NCBI GenBank assembly: GCA_016191815.1 | Contig: JACPVI010000074.1 | Span: 48,039-112,038, forward strand | DNA: 64,000 bases | Reading direction: 5' to 3' | Source: Myxococcales bacterium | GTDB taxonomy: Bacteria; Myxococcota; Myxococcia; Myxococcales; Myxococcaceae | Shown here: positions 1-10,464 of the stretch, one piece after another | How the letters are laid out: each line of letters opens with the position of its first letter | Numbering within the stretch: position 1 is the first letter of the stretch | Program-made: the position numbers and the translations under genes | The notes under the pieces: generated by a model | What the model was told of the DNA's origin: nothing | The model's input: the letters and a program-made list of their open reading frames with translations, nothing else | Databases searched by the model: none

Positions 1-688
1 TGGCGCGCCTGACCGACCAGTAGGCCGCCATCGCCAGCACCGCGATGGAGAAGATCGTCCAGAGCGCCGCCCAGACCACCGCCGGGACGATGGTCAGGTC
101 CGCGAGCAGCGCGGCGTCACTCTGGGCGCGCACCGCGCTGTTCCAGAGGTCGTCCTTGAGATCCATGGCGGCGTAAAGCGAGGAGAACGCGGCCAAAAAG
201 AGGTTGACCACCTCCACTGCGCCCTGGGGGAGGAAGCGGGCTCCAAGCCCGAAGGCGAGCGCGGTGCCGAGGCAGAACAAAAGGGTGAACAGGTCGCCGG
301 CGTAGAACAGGCCCATCAGCGCGAGCCATGCGCAGGCCGCGCCGAGCACCACCCTCCGCGCTCGGAAGCGGAAGGTGAGCAACAGCAGCGCCGCTCCCAC
401 CAGCGCGCTCCCGACGTAGCCTGCGGAGTACACCGTCACCTTGGCGAGGAACCCGAGCGGGATGCTCGACAGGCATTGGCCGGACTGGTCCGCGGCGATG
501 GTGATGCGATTGACGCTGCCGCCGACGATGAGCGAGGCCGCCGCATGGCCCGTCTCGTGGACCATCACCACCAGAAGCTTGAGGGGCCAAAGCCCCTCCC
601 AGTCCCACAGCCAGATGCCGGCGAAGAAGCACGCGGCGAGCGCGAACAGACGCTTCGCATCGAGCGCGGCGCCGCTGGCGGTCTTCAT
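1..688 (-). CDS. M50B-type membrane zinc protease (partial)
   Basis: Reading the minus strand from the ATG at 686-688 gives an open frame of 229 codons that runs off the left edge of the window, so the C-terminus is missing. It starts MKTASGAALDAKRLFAL and is mostly hydrophobic, with several membrane segments. The segment VMVHETGHAA puts an HExxH zinc motif at residues 44-48 at the end of the first hydrophobic stretch, as in peptidase M50B-like membrane proteins. These sometimes act as intramembrane proteases, but many members are uncharacterised, so the substrate is unknown. The next gene on the same strand (747-1871) lies 58 bases upstream and encodes a cyclic-nucleotide-fold protein; the two may be co-transcribed. 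The second metal-ligand motif, if present, would lie outside the window. Confidence 0.8.
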   Translation of the reverse strand, partial: MKTASGAALDAKRLFALAACFFAGIWLWDWEGLWPLKLLVVMVHETGHAAASLIVGGSVNRITIAADQSGQCLSSIPLGFLAKVTVYSAGYVGSALVGAALLLLTFRFRARRVVLGAACAWLALMGLFYAGDLFTLLFCLGTALAFGLGARFLPQGAVEVVNLFLAAFSSLYAAMDLKDDLWNSAVRAQSDAALLADLTIVPAVVWAALWTIFSIAVLAMAAYWSVRRA

Positions 689-746
689 GGCTCCGGTGTA
701 ACGCCGCCCGGCGGGGAAAGTTCCCGCCGCGCCCGAGCGGCGCCGC

Positions 747-1871
747 TCACAGCCCTGGTACGCCGGTGTGCCCGCAGTAGACGTCCCGGTCCAGCTCGCG
801 CGCGGATCCCGGCAGGCGCGCCGAAAGCCCCCGGAGCGCCGGGTAGTCGCGCAAAAGGTCCGCCAGCTCCCGGTGACCCAGAATGGAGACGGTGCTCGCC
901 TCGGCCGCCCAGATCCGCATCCGCGAAGGCGCCCCGCTCATCGCGCTGGTGACCGCCACGAACTGGCCCGGGAGCAGCTCGAAGAGCCTTTGCTGCTGGC
1001 CCGCTCGCGGCCGAAGCTCCAGCATGACCCGCCCGCTGATCAGGACCCCGAGCAGGTTGGACACTTCCCCTGGCTGGACCAAGGTCTCCTGGGCGCGCAG
1101 GGCGCGCTCGCGGAACCGGCCGATCATCCGAGCCCGGGCGATCGGATCTACGTCGGTGAAGAGCTTCGAGGAGCCGAGGAAGCCTTCCAGGAGCCGCTCC
1201 TGGTAGAACTTGAGCAGCCGCTCGTTGAAGGCCTGGTCGGCCTGCACGATGCGGCCCAGGGTAGCGCAGGGCACCTCCAGCACCACCGCCTCGCCGATCG
1301 CCCGCGCGCAGGCCGCCCGCATCTTCCCCGAGAAGAGCCCGAACAGGCCAATCGCCTCGCCCCTCCCCATGTGGCGGAGCACCACCTCGCGCTCGTCGCG
1401 CCGGCGGATGATCTCCACCGTCCCGTCCACTACCACGAAGAAGGACTCCGCCGAGTCGCCCTCGAGGAAGAGGTACTCCCCCGAGGCGATCTCGCCTTGC
1501 CGCGAGTCCTTCACCATCGCCTCCAGGGACTCCCGCGGCAGCGCCGAGAACAAGGACACCTGCGAGAGCGCGAAGTAGGCCACTTCGGGATCCGCCGAGG
1601 TCGTGGCCGCGAGCCCGATGTCGTACTCGGCCGAGACGAACTCCAGCTCGTCCTCCCCCACTGGCGAGGCCGCCGCGTCCACCTGGTGGCGCTCGGACTC
1701 CTCCCGCTTCGCCCGCGCCACCTCCTGCTGGTAGGAGCGCCACACGTCCGCCGGAATCAGCGACGGCCGCGAGGGAATCGGCTGCTGGAGGGGAATCGCC
1801 ACACGGTAGTCGACGCGACGCGTTGGGATCACGGGCTCGGACATTCGGCTCTGGCTCCAGGAAGCGGACAT
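747..1871 (-). CDS. Protein with two cyclic-nucleotide-binding-like domains
   Basis: A 374-residue cytoplasmic protein with an N-terminal extension of about 100 residues, then two cNMP-binding beta-roll folds (about residues 103-225 and 230-345). The first shows GEYLFLEGDSAESFFVVVDG and then GRGEAIGLFGLFSGKMRAA. The usual Gly-Glu of the phosphate-binding cassette is Gly-Leu here although the Arg is kept; the second domain (GQFVAVTSAMSGAP) has neither. This suggests a structural or protein-binding role rather than cAMP sensing. A strong Shine-Dalgarno sequence, AAGGAGGT, lies about 17 bases from the ATG at 1871, which is unusually far; an internal ATG at 1844 (MSEPVIPTRR) is an alternative start. 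No DNA-binding helix-turn-helix is visible, so it is probably not a Crp-type regulator. Confidence 0.85.
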   Translation of the reverse strand: MSASWSQSRMSEPVIPTRRVDYRVAIPLQQPIPSRPSLIPADVWRSYQQEVARAKREESERHQVDAAASPVGEDELEFVSAEYDIGLAATTSADPEVAYFALSQVSLFSALPRESLEAMVKDSRQGEIASGEYLFLEGDSAESFFVVVDGTVEIIRRRDEREVVLRHMGRGEAIGLFGLFSGKMRAACARAIGEAVVLEVPCATLGRIVQADQAFNERLLKFYQERLLEGFLGSSKLFTDVDPIARARMIGRFRERALRAQETLVQPGEVSNLLGVLISGRVMLELRPRAGQQQRLFELLPGQFVAVTSAMSGAPSRMRIWAAEASTVSILGHRELADLLRDYPALRGLSARLPGSARELDRDVYCGHTGVPGL

Positions 1872-2017
1872 TGTAGGGAATTTGGCGACCTCCTTTCAAC
1901 TCGCCCGGCCGGCAGGCGTCCGCGAGGGTCGGCGCCCGAACGAAAGCCGGGGAGCCAGGTGGCGAGCCGCCGCCATCTTGCTCGCGCGAGAGGGCGCCAG
2001 TTGAGATAGTGCGGCCG

Positions 2018-2683
2018 ATGAGCGACCCTTCGCCGCCAGGCGAGCCGGTGCTGCCGGTCTTCGCTCCGGATGCGCAGGTCTGCGGCAACTGCAAACTGTG
2101 GCGCGCGCACTCGGTGGATCACCGTGGCTGGGTCGGGCCATGCCGGCTCCAGCCGAACCGCGGACTGTTTCCCCCCACCGCTCCGGTGTGCGACGCCTTC
2201 GCGGCCAAGGGGGTGGCGGTGGCGCTCCCCAGGGCGGAGCCAGTCCGCGCGCGGCCGCTGAAAAACGTGGCCCCCCTGCTGGTGAAGAAGCGGCCCGAGG
2301 GCAACGCCACCGTCGAGCTAGGAGACCTCAAGATGACCCGCGAAGAGCTGATGGAGATCTTCCTCGATGCCTCGGGGCACGCCGAGGTTCCCCTGGCGGC
2401 CAAATGGGAGGGAGGGGTCATCCAGCTCATCCCCGGCAAGTCCGACTTGCAGGCCAAGGAGCTGCCCATCAACGCCCTCTTCCACAAGGTGGTGATGCTG
2501 CGCGACCGGCTGCGGGTGCTGGAGCAGAAGCTCAACGCGCACCCGAAGCTCTCCGACGCAGAGAAGATCGAGATGCAGCAGTACATCACCCGCTGCTACG
2601 GCTCGCTGACCACCTTCAACATCTTGTTCCGCGATCGGGACGACCAGTTCGTGGGATCGAAGGAGGAGCGGGGCGAAGGATGA
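2018..2683 (+). CDS. Hypothetical protein with N-terminal Cys motif
   Basis: A 221-residue protein I cannot assign to a named family. The N-terminus has four cysteines (CGNCKLW, then WVGPCRL, then APVCDAF) spaced like a small metal-binding knuckle. The middle (about residues 85-150) contains KMTREELMEIFLDASGH, then a helical C-terminal half with QKLNAHPKLSDAEKIEMQQY that could form a helical bundle. The ATG at 2018 is chosen over the in-frame GTG at 2009. It overlaps the following methyltransferase gene by four bases (ATGA), so the two are probably co-translated. It is transcribed away from the cyclic-nucleotide-fold gene at 1871. Cytoplasmic by lack of signal peptide. Confidence 0.75.
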   Translation: MSDPSPPGEPVLPVFAPDAQVCGNCKLWRAHSVDHRGWVGPCRLQPNRGLFPPTAPVCDAFAAKGVAVALPRAEPVRARPLKNVAPLLVKKRPEGNATVELGDLKMTREELMEIFLDASGHAEVPLAAKWEGGVIQLIPGKSDLQAKELPINALFHKVVMLRDRLRVLEQKLNAHPKLSDAEKIEMQQYITRCYGSLTTFNILFRDRDDQFVGSKEERGEG

Positions 2684-3351
2684 AGGCGGAGCTCGGCTCT
2701 CCGCCCGCGGGCCTTTCGCCGGAGGATGTCCCCAGGGTCTACGCCCGCTGGGCGCCTCTGTACGACTGGGTCGCTCTTCTCGAGTCGGGTGGCCGGCGCC
2801 GGTGCCTGGAGCTGGCCGGCATCAGCAACGGAGAGGCAGTGCTGGAAGTGGCGGTGGGCACCGGCCTCCTCTTCGGCCGGCTGCTCGAGCTGAACCCTGG
2901 CGGGCGGAACGTCGCCGCCGATCTCTCGGGGCCCATGCTCCGGCGCGCCCGCCGCCGCGCGGCTCGAACCGGCGCCCGCTTCGGGATGGCGTTGGCCGAC
3001 GCCAGGCGGCTCGGCTTTCGCGGAAACTCCTTCGACGCGGTCTTGGTTTCCTACCTGTTCGATCTGCTTCCCGAGCCCGACTTCCAAGCGGTCCTGGGGG
3101 AGCTCCGGCGAGTGCTCCGCCCTGGCGGCAGGATGGTGGCGGCGGACCTCGCCCCCGCCCGCGGGCTCTCCGGGCGCCTCTACCTCGGCGCCTACCGCCT
3201 CAGCCCCGCGCTCTTGGGCGGCTGCCGCGGCATCGACCTTCGGCCCCACGTCGCTGCGGCTGGATTCGAGCAGCTCCATGTAGAAGAGGTGCCCCAGCTC
3301 TTCCTGAGCACGCGTCTCATCCGTGCCCTGAAACCGCAACAAAACTTATAG
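2680..3351 (+). CDS. Class I SAM-dependent methyltransferase
   Basis: A 223-residue methyltransferase of the UbiE/COQ5-like type. Motif I is EVAVGTGLLFG (about residues 53-63), followed by an acidic DLSGPML for ribose binding, then the SFDAVLVSYLFDLL region (motif II) and LRRVLRPGGRMVAADL (motif III). These are the usual elements of the Rossmann methyltransferase fold; the substrate cannot be read from sequence. It starts at an ATG inside the stop of the upstream gene. The 112-base gap after it leads to the porin-like gene on the same strand. Length is normal for a minimal class I enzyme. Confidence 0.85.
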   Translation: MKAELGSPPAGLSPEDVPRVYARWAPLYDWVALLESGGRRRCLELAGISNGEAVLEVAVGTGLLFGRLLELNPGGRNVAADLSGPMLRRARRRAARTGARFGMALADARRLGFRGNSFDAVLVSYLFDLLPEPDFQAVLGELRRVLRPGGRMVAADLAPARGLSGRLYLGAYRLSPALLGGCRGIDLRPHVAAAGFEQLHVEEVPQLFLSTRLIRALKPQQNL

Positions 3352-3464
3352 CTCCGAACAGATTGGCTCCCAGGAGCTTATTGAGGCGGCCGGCAGTCAG
3401 CGCAAAGCTGAAGCGGGCCCGATGGCGCTCGCCCCGGCGCCGCAAGTGCCCAAAGGAGCGGACC

Positions 3465-4658
3465 ATGACGCGCGCTCGCAAACATCCAGCCTGGATTTGT
3501 TCAATCGTGCTGCTCTGGGCTGGAGTGTGCTGGGCCGAGGACCACAGCGACCTCGGCGACAGCGCGCTGGACCGGCGGATGCTGCAGAACTTCCACGACT
3601 TCGAGGAGGTGACGCTGGAGGAGTTGCTGGGCGAAGGGGACAAGCTGCGCTTCAGCATGAACGTGTTCGGAAGCGCGGGCTTCTCACTCGAGACGCCGGC
3701 CGCGGAGCAGTTCGACGACACCTTCGCCACCGGCGCGCTCGGCCTCTTGTTCACCGCCAACCTGGGAAGCTCGATCACCGCGCTGGCGGAGCTGGCGGTG
3801 GAAGCGGACGCAAGCAACGCGATGTTCATCGATCCCGAGCGGCTGAACTTGCGTTGGTCCAACAAGTCGTTCTCCCTCACCGCGGGGAAGATGCACACCG
3901 AGCTGGGGTACTGGAACACCGCCTACCACCACGGAGTGTGGCTCGAGCCGTCGATCGAGAGGCCGCGGATCATCCGCTTCGAGGACGACGGCGGAATGAT
4001 GCAGGCGCACGCAGTGGGGCTGTTGGCCACCTGGAACGCCAAGTTTGGCCCGGGGACCTTCAACGCCGCCGCCGGCGCGATGAACGGGCGCGGGCACGGC
4101 GTCGATGACGTGCAGTTCATTCGGGACAACAATCGCGAGAAGGCCCTCCTCTTGTCCGCCTACTACCAGGACCTCGGGTTGCCAGGGCTGAGGGTGGGCG
4201 GCGGAGCTCTCTACGATCGGATCGCGCCGGCGCCCGCCTCGCTGCGCCCCTCCTTGCCCGGCGCGGCGATCTCCGAGCTGATCCTGAACGCCAACGTGGT
4301 CTACCGGGGCCGGCGGCTGCTCGTGATTGCCGAGTGGTTCGGCGTCTTCCACCGCGCCGCACAGGGCCAGTGGTCCGTCTCCGCGCCCTACCTCCTGGTC
4401 GGCTATTCGAGAGGGCACTTCCTCCCCTACGCGATGGTGGAGTTCCAGGATCGCCAGGGAGGAGACAGCCCCTTCTTCGTCCCCGACCCGGATGACCCAG
4501 GTCCTACCGCCGGCGGGAGCTTCATCGAAGGGACGGTCGGCGTCCGCTACGAGACGAGCAACTGGAGCTCGCTCAAGGCCGAGTACCGGCTCGGGCGCGA
4601 GCTTTCGGCGGGGCCCCTGTCGCACTCGGTGGGGGTGAGCTGGTCGTTCGGCATCTGA
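3465..4658 (+). CDS. Outer-membrane porin-like beta-barrel protein
   Basis: A 397-residue exported protein. Residues 1-24 form a signal peptide (MTRARKHPAWICSIVLLWAG then VCWA, cleaved before EDHSD). The rest shows alternating polar and hydrophobic strands, a glycine/aromatic-rich composition and an aromatic-ended last strand (HSVGVSWSFGI), all typical of an outer-membrane barrel. LTAGKMHTELGYWNTAYHHG resembles the constriction-side strand of OprP/phosphate-selective porin-like proteins, but this is only a resemblance. The ATG at 3465 has a good AAAGGAG ribosome site 6 bases upstream. It is convergent with the ECF sigma gene, the two stops being only 2 bases apart. Confidence 0.75.
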   Translation: MTRARKHPAWICSIVLLWAGVCWAEDHSDLGDSALDRRMLQNFHDFEEVTLEELLGEGDKLRFSMNVFGSAGFSLETPAAEQFDDTFATGALGLLFTANLGSSITALAELAVEADASNAMFIDPERLNLRWSNKSFSLTAGKMHTELGYWNTAYHHGVWLEPSIERPRIIRFEDDGGMMQAHAVGLLATWNAKFGPGTFNAAAGAMNGRGHGVDDVQFIRDNNREKALLLSAYYQDLGLPGLRVGGGALYDRIAPAPASLRPSLPGAAISELILNANVVYRGRRLLVIAEWFGVFHRAAQGQWSVSAPYLLVGYSRGHFLPYAMVEFQDRQGGDSPFFVPDPDDPGPTAGGSFIEGTVGVRYETSNWSSLKAEYRLGRELSAGPLSHSVGVSWSFGI

Positions 4659-4660
4659 GG

Positions 4661-5203
4661 CTACCGGCCCTCATCCAGCACGAGTCCCAGCTCGGAGGCG
4701 AGCCGGCCCTTGCGCTCGAGGACCTCGAGGAGCCGCGCCCGCCCGCGGTTGAGGGCGCTCTTCACCGTTCCTTCCGGCACGCCAAGCAGCTGGGCGATCT
4801 CCGGGTAGGAGAGGCCGCGCAGCTCCCGCAGCCACAGCATCGTCCGGTGCTGCTCGGTCAGCTCGGAGAGCGCCTCCGAGAGCAGCCGCTGGATCTCCCT
4901 GCCGGCGAACGATTCCTCCGGGCCGAGCGGGCGGCCCGGCCGGCTCTCCAGCCGCGCCCGCCTCCGCCGCGACCTCAGCGAGTTGATGCTGCTGTTCACC
5001 ATGATCCGGTACAGCCAGGTCGAGTACGCCGCCTTCCCGTCGAACCGCACCCGCTCCAGGCACAGCTTGGAGAAGACGTCCTGCACCACGTCCTCCGCTT
5101 CGTCGCAGTCGCCCAGGATTCGCCGGGCGATCGCCAGCGCCCTGTGGCGGTGCTGTCGGTAGAGGTGTGAGATCGGCGGCAGGTCCGCCGCGGCCGCGTC
5201 CAT
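4661..5203 (-). CDS. ECF-type RNA polymerase sigma-70 family factor
   Basis: A 180-residue two-domain sigma factor. Region 2 lies at about residues 14-85 (ARRILGDCDEAEDVVQDVFS and STWLYRIMVNSSINSLRSRR), and region 4 at about residues 115-165 with the helix-turn-helix LSYPEIAQLLGVPEGTVKSA. The linker is short and there is no C-terminal extension. No anti-sigma gene is adjacent; upstream on the same strand, 63 bases away, is a twin-FHA sigma-54 activator. Just ahead of the start codon an inverted repeat could pair with the ribosome site (see the separate entry). Function, envelope stress or otherwise, cannot be read from the sequence. Confidence 0.93.
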   Translation of the reverse strand: MDAAAADLPPISHLYRQHRHRALAIARRILGDCDEAEDVVQDVFSKLCLERVRFDGKAAYSTWLYRIMVNSSINSLRSRRRRARLESRPGRPLGPEESFAGREIQRLLSEALSELTEQHRTMLWLRELRGLSYPEIAQLLGVPEGTVKSALNRGRARLLEVLERKGRLASELGLVLDEGR

Positions 5204-5208
5204 GGCAA

Positions 5209-5237
5209 GTTCCCTCGTGAGACGTGCGAGGGGGAAC
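5209..5237 (-). promoter_or_regulatory. Hairpin over the ECF sigma ribosome-binding site
   Basis: On the minus strand GTTCCCCCTCG and CGAGGGAAC form an inverted repeat around a loop of about nine bases. The right arm contains GAGGG, the likely Shine-Dalgarno sequence of the sigma-factor ATG at 5203, about eight bases from it. Folding in mRNA would hide the ribosome site. It may instead be the terminator of the upstream sigma-54 activator gene, although no U-run follows. Confidence 0.4.
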
Positions 5238-5266
5238 GCCTGGGACGGAATTTCGATCTACCGCGC

Positions 5267-6895
<1,629 letters not shown>

Positions 6896-7009
6896 TGGGC
6901 AACCCTCGCTCGAGCCGCCCATAGCACGCGCCTTACGAGTGCGTCGAGAGGCGGGCGCGGCGAACTTTCTCTCGCCGCTCAAGCCCCGCCGGTCCAAGCT
7001 GGCGGCGAG

Positions 7010-8908
7010 ATGGCGTTGGTCCTCTTGGCCGGCAGCTTCTTGGCGGCGTTCCTGGCAATTGCCTTGCGCCTGGGCGCCACCCGGTGGCGGGAGGCCTTCC
7101 TGTGGGCCGCCCTCGGCTGGGGAGGTTGGCTGGTCCTGTCGAGCGAGCTGTTGAGCCTCGCGGGCGGCGTGAGCGCCATCGGAGTGGGAATCGCCTGGAG
7201 CATCGTGCTCGCCGCCTCCGCTGCCGCGGCCCACTGGACGTTTCGGAAGGCCAAGGTCGCCACCCTGCAGCACTCCGGCGGGGATCCGATGGTGCTGGGG
7301 GTCGCGCTCGCCGCCGGCCTGGTGCTGGCCCTGATCGGCGTCACCGCGCTCGCCTCGCCGCCGAACACCTGGGACTCGATGACCTATCACCTGCCGAGGG
7401 TGATGCACTGGATGCAGCGGTCGGCGGTGTCGGCGTACCCCACGCACATCGACCGGCAGGTGCTGATCGGCCCCTTCGCCGAGCTGGGCATCTTGCACCT
7501 GCGCCTGTTGGACGGAAGCGACTCGCACGCGAACCTGGTGCAGTGGTTTGCGCTTTTGGGGAGCGCCATCGGCGCCTCCGCGGTGGCGGGCGAGCTCGGC
7601 GCGTCGCCCCGGGGCCAGGCGGTCGCGGCGCTGGCGGTCGTCACCATCCCGATGGCGGTCCTGCAGGCCTCCAGCACCCAGACGGATGCGGTGGCCTCCC
7701 TTTGGCTCATCTGTGCGGCGCTCCTGTCGATCCGTCTCTCCCGGAGCCCCGCGCCCGGATGGCCGGCCGAGCTGGCGCTGGGCGCGGCGGTGGGGCTCTC
7801 CTTCCTCACCAAGCAGACTGGCTTTCTTTTCGTTGCTCCATTCGTGCTGCTCGCCGTGCTCGCGGTTCGGGCGAAGCCGCTCCGCGTCGTGCGGACGGGG
7901 GCGCTGGTCGCCGCGGCTGCCCTGGCCCTGAACCTGGGGCAGTTCGGTAGGACATGGCGCGCCACCGGCAGCGCCATTCCGCCGGATCTCGGGACGACAG
8001 TGGAGTCGATCTCCCTTGGAGCGACCTTCTCCAATCTCGTCCGGAACACCGCGCTGCACCTGGGCACGCCGTGGCCGCGGGTAAACCGCCCGCTGGAGCG
8101 AGGGGCGCGCGGATTGCTCGAGGGGCTGGGCATCGACCCGGACGACCCGGGGACGACAATCGTGGGCCAGTCCTTCGCCCTGCCAGGCCTGTCCAGGCAC
8201 GAGGACAACGCGGGAAATGGGCTGCACCTGCTTCTGGCGATCGGCGCCCTCGCGGTGCTGGCGTGGAGGAGGCTTCTCGTATGGCCACGACTCGGGGGAG
8301 CTGCGCTCCCGTGGGCGTACGCTCTTGCGCTTGGCGGGGCTGCGCTCTTGATGTCGGTGCTCTTGCGCTGGCAGCCGTGGAGCTCGCGGCTGCAGCTGCC
8401 GCTCTTCATCGCCGCGTGTCCCTTCGTCGGCCTTGCGCTTGGCCGCGCGCGCTCCCCGCTCTGGACCGCCGGGCTTTTGGCCGTGCTTCTCGCCTCGGCG
8501 GCGCCCTGGGTGCTGAGGAACAGCGCCCGCCCGCTTTTGGGGCCAGTGAGCGTGCTCACCACCGACTGGTCAGCGCGCTACTTCGCCAACCGGCCCGAGC
8601 TTTGGGAGCCCTTCGAGGCCGTGGTGGACCAGCTCGCCAGCCGCCGCTGCGGGGAGGTGGGTTGGATCTCCGGCCCCGACTCGTGGGAGTACCCGCTCTG
8701 GGTGCTCCTCGAACAGAGGCTGGGCCGCCGGCCGTCGGTGTGGCACATGGAGGTGAAGAACGCCACCGCCCACCTGGAGGAGAAGGACCGCCCTCCCCTG
8801 TGCGCGGTGGTGCTCGCCGACCAGGGCGATGTCGAGGAAGTCCGGGTCGACGGGCGAAGCTACCACCGCGCCTTTTCGACCGGGCACCTCCAGCTGCTTT
8901 GGCCGTAA
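7010..8908 (+). CDS. Multi-pass membrane protein, GT-C glycosyltransferase-like
   Basis: A 632-residue integral membrane protein with about 10-12 hydrophobic helices in the first 510 residues and a soluble C-terminal tail of about 120. After the third or fourth helix comes [19 protein letters not shown], an acidic/aromatic loop like the catalytic first loop of PMT/ArnT-type GT-C transferases, which use polyprenyl-linked sugars. No matched substrate gene is nearby, so donor and acceptor are unknown. It diverges from the twin-FHA activator, sharing a 114-base upstream region, and an alpha/beta hydrolase follows on the same strand. Confidence 0.7.
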   Translation: MALVLLAGSFLAAFLAIALRLGATRWREAFLWAALGWGGWLVLSSELLSLAGGVSAIGVGIAWSIVLAASAAAAHWTFRKAKVATLQHSGGDPMVLGVALAAGLVLALIGVTALASPPNTWDSMTYHLPRVMHWMQRSAVSAYPTHIDRQVLIGPFAELGILHLRLLDGSDSHANLVQWFALLGSAIGASAVAGELGASPRGQAVAALAVVTIPMAVLQASSTQTDAVASLWLICAALLSIRLSRSPAPGWPAELALGAAVGLSFLTKQTGFLFVAPFVLLAVLAVRAKPLRVVRTGALVAAAALALNLGQFGRTWRATGSAIPPDLGTTVESISLGATFSNLVRNTALHLGTPWPRVNRPLERGARGLLEGLGIDPDDPGTTIVGQSFALPGLSRHEDNAGNGLHLLLAIGALAVLAWRRLLVWPRLGGAALPWAYALALGGAALLMSVLLRWQPWSSRLQLPLFIAACPFVGLALGRARSPLWTAGLLAVLLASAAPWVLRNSARPLLGPVSVLTTDWSARYFANRPELWEPFEAVVDQLASRRCGEVGWISGPDSWEYPLWVLLEQRLGRRPSVWHMEVKNATAHLEEKDRPPLCAVVLADQGDVEEVRVDGRSYHRAFSTGHLQLLWP

Positions 8909-8969
8909 GGCACCGGCGCGAATGCCAGGTGTCCTCTGCCGGGCCGGCGGCGGTAGCATCCGAGGCCTC

Positions 8970-10100
8970 GTGACTGGACCCGAATCAGCATCCCCGTCCC
9001 AAAGTCAGGGCGGCTTTCGCCCATGGAGGCGCTGGCTGGGATCGCCGCCTGCCGCCACCGAGCGGCTGACCGCCACCACTCAGGATGGTGTCCAACTGGC
9101 GGTCCACCGTATCCGCGGGCCGGGCCAGCCGGTGCTGTTGCTCCACGGCCTGGGGGCGAACAGCTACGGCTACCTCTACCCCGGCCGCTCGCTCGCGGAG
9201 CGCCTCTCCCGGAACGGCTTCGACTGCTACGTGGCCGAGCTGAGGGGCGCGGGGCAGAGCGGGACGAGGCACTGGCGGTACGACCTCGAGGACTACCTCC
9301 AGTGGGATGTCCCGGCGATCCTCTCGCTGATCCGCGAGACGAGCGGCCAGCAAGAGGTTCACTGGATCGGCCACTCGATGGGCGGGGTGTTGCTCATGTG
9401 CCACGGCATCCGCGAGGCCGAGCCGCACATCGGCCGCGGAGTGTGCATCGGAAGCGCACTGGACTACCGAGTGGGCGGCAGCGGCTTCGAGCGGATGCTC
9501 AAGGCCAGGCCGCTCTTGGAGCGGCTGTCGGTGGTCCCGTTCGGAGCGGTGACGCACCTCCTCTCGCCGCTGATGGGCCGCTTCAGAAACCCGGTCGAGC
9601 TCTTTAACTTCTGGCCGAGCAACGTGGAGCCTGGGGTGGTGCGAGCGGTGCACGCCAACGCCTTCGGTGCCATTCCGGTGACGCTCCTCAACAGCCTGGT
9701 CGGCGCGCTGGCAGAGGAGGGGCTGAGGAGCCGCGACCGCTCGCTGCGCTACCTCGACCACGCCGACCGCTTTCCATCGCCGCTGCTGCTCCTGGCGGGG
9801 AGCCAGGACCGGCAATGCTCGGTGGCTGCGGCGGAGGCCACTGCCCGCGCCATCGGAAGCGACCGCGCCCAGGTCGCCGCGTTTGGCAAGGCCTTCGGGC
9901 ACGAGGACGAGTACGGCCACTTCGACTTGCTGCTCGGCCGCCGCGCTCCCGTCGAGGTCTGGCCGCGCATCGAGCGATGGCTGTCGGCCGCCGGATCCGT
10001 CAGTGCCGCGGAGGAAGCCCCAGGTGTTTCTCGATGCGATCCACGCGCGTGCGCAGGTCGTCCCGGTCGGCGCGGTGCTCCTCGCGCCAGTCACGAATGA
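8970..10100 (+). CDS. Alpha/beta hydrolase (lipase/acyltransferase-like)
   Basis: An alpha/beta-fold hydrolase of about 376 residues. The oxyanion region is VLLLHGLGANS, the nucleophile elbow is WIGHSMGGVL (Ser about residue 136), the acid is probably the Asp of LLAGSQDRQC, and the base is His in FGHEDEYGHFDLL near the C-terminus. The EDEYGHFDLL pattern is typical of bacterial lipases related to PHA-synthase-like hydrolases. There is no signal peptide in the chosen form. The start is uncertain: GTG at 8970 follows a GAGG sequence, and an ATG at 8922 is also in frame. The last 30 residues overlap antisense to a coiled-coil gene and look non-native. Confidence 0.8.
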   Translation: MTGPESASPSQSQGGFRPWRRWLGSPPAATERLTATTQDGVQLAVHRIRGPGQPVLLLHGLGANSYGYLYPGRSLAERLSRNGFDCYVAELRGAGQSGTRHWRYDLEDYLQWDVPAILSLIRETSGQQEVHWIGHSMGGVLLMCHGIREAEPHIGRGVCIGSALDYRVGGSGFERMLKARPLLERLSVVPFGAVTHLLSPLMGRFRNPVELFNFWPSNVEPGVVRAVHANAFGAIPVTLLNSLVGALAEEGLRSRDRSLRYLDHADRFPSPLLLLAGSQDRQCSVAAAEATARAIGSDRAQVAAFGKAFGHEDEYGHFDLLLGRRAPVEVWPRIERWLSAAGSVSAAEEAPGVSRCDPRACAGRPGRRGAPRASHE

Positions 10101-10375
10101 GCGACGTCTAGGTCCCTCACGTCCGCCGACAGCTCCGTGGTCGCGGTGGCTAGCCGCGTCTCGGACTCGATCATCCGGCGGCGAACCGAGTCGATCTCGT
10201 CTCTCAGCTCCCGGCGAACCTCCTCGAGCTTGAGGTTGGTCTGGTCAATCCGCGCGCCGAGGTCCTGCCGGGTGGCCAAAAGCTCGCGCTCCAGCGATGC
10301 CTTCACCGCCTTCATCTCGTTCCAGATGGCGCGGAGCACCTCGAGCTGCTCGCCGTTGGCTCCATCGCTGCCCAT
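10000..10375 (-). CDS. Coiled-coil protein, apparently frameshifted
   Basis: From the ATG at 10375 the frame encodes MGSDGANGEQLEVLRAIWNE and a long charged helix with heptads (KASLERELLATRQDLGARID, then LEEVRRELRDEIDSVRRRM), stopping at 10091 after 94 residues. Just before that stop, the +1 frame continues the same helix (LIRDWREEHRADRDDLRTRV then DRIEKHLGLPPRH) to a stop at 10000. The two parts read like one coiled coil of about 125 residues broken by a single-base change near 10095-10110. Role unknown; there is no membrane segment. The downstream part overlaps the end of the convergent hydrolase gene. Confidence 0.6.
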
Positions 10376-10464
10376 TGCTGCAAGGCTAACAACCGCGACC
10401 ACGTTCTTCAAACCTCGCCGCTGCCGCGAATGCGGGCCACCTCGAGGCGGCACGCCTCGGGCGC

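Noticed and set aside
2098..4658. Long open frames rich in Arg, Pro, Gly and Ala antisense or out of phase with nearly every gene
   Set aside because: They are by-products of extreme third-position GC; they lack motifs and overlap genes with clear domains.
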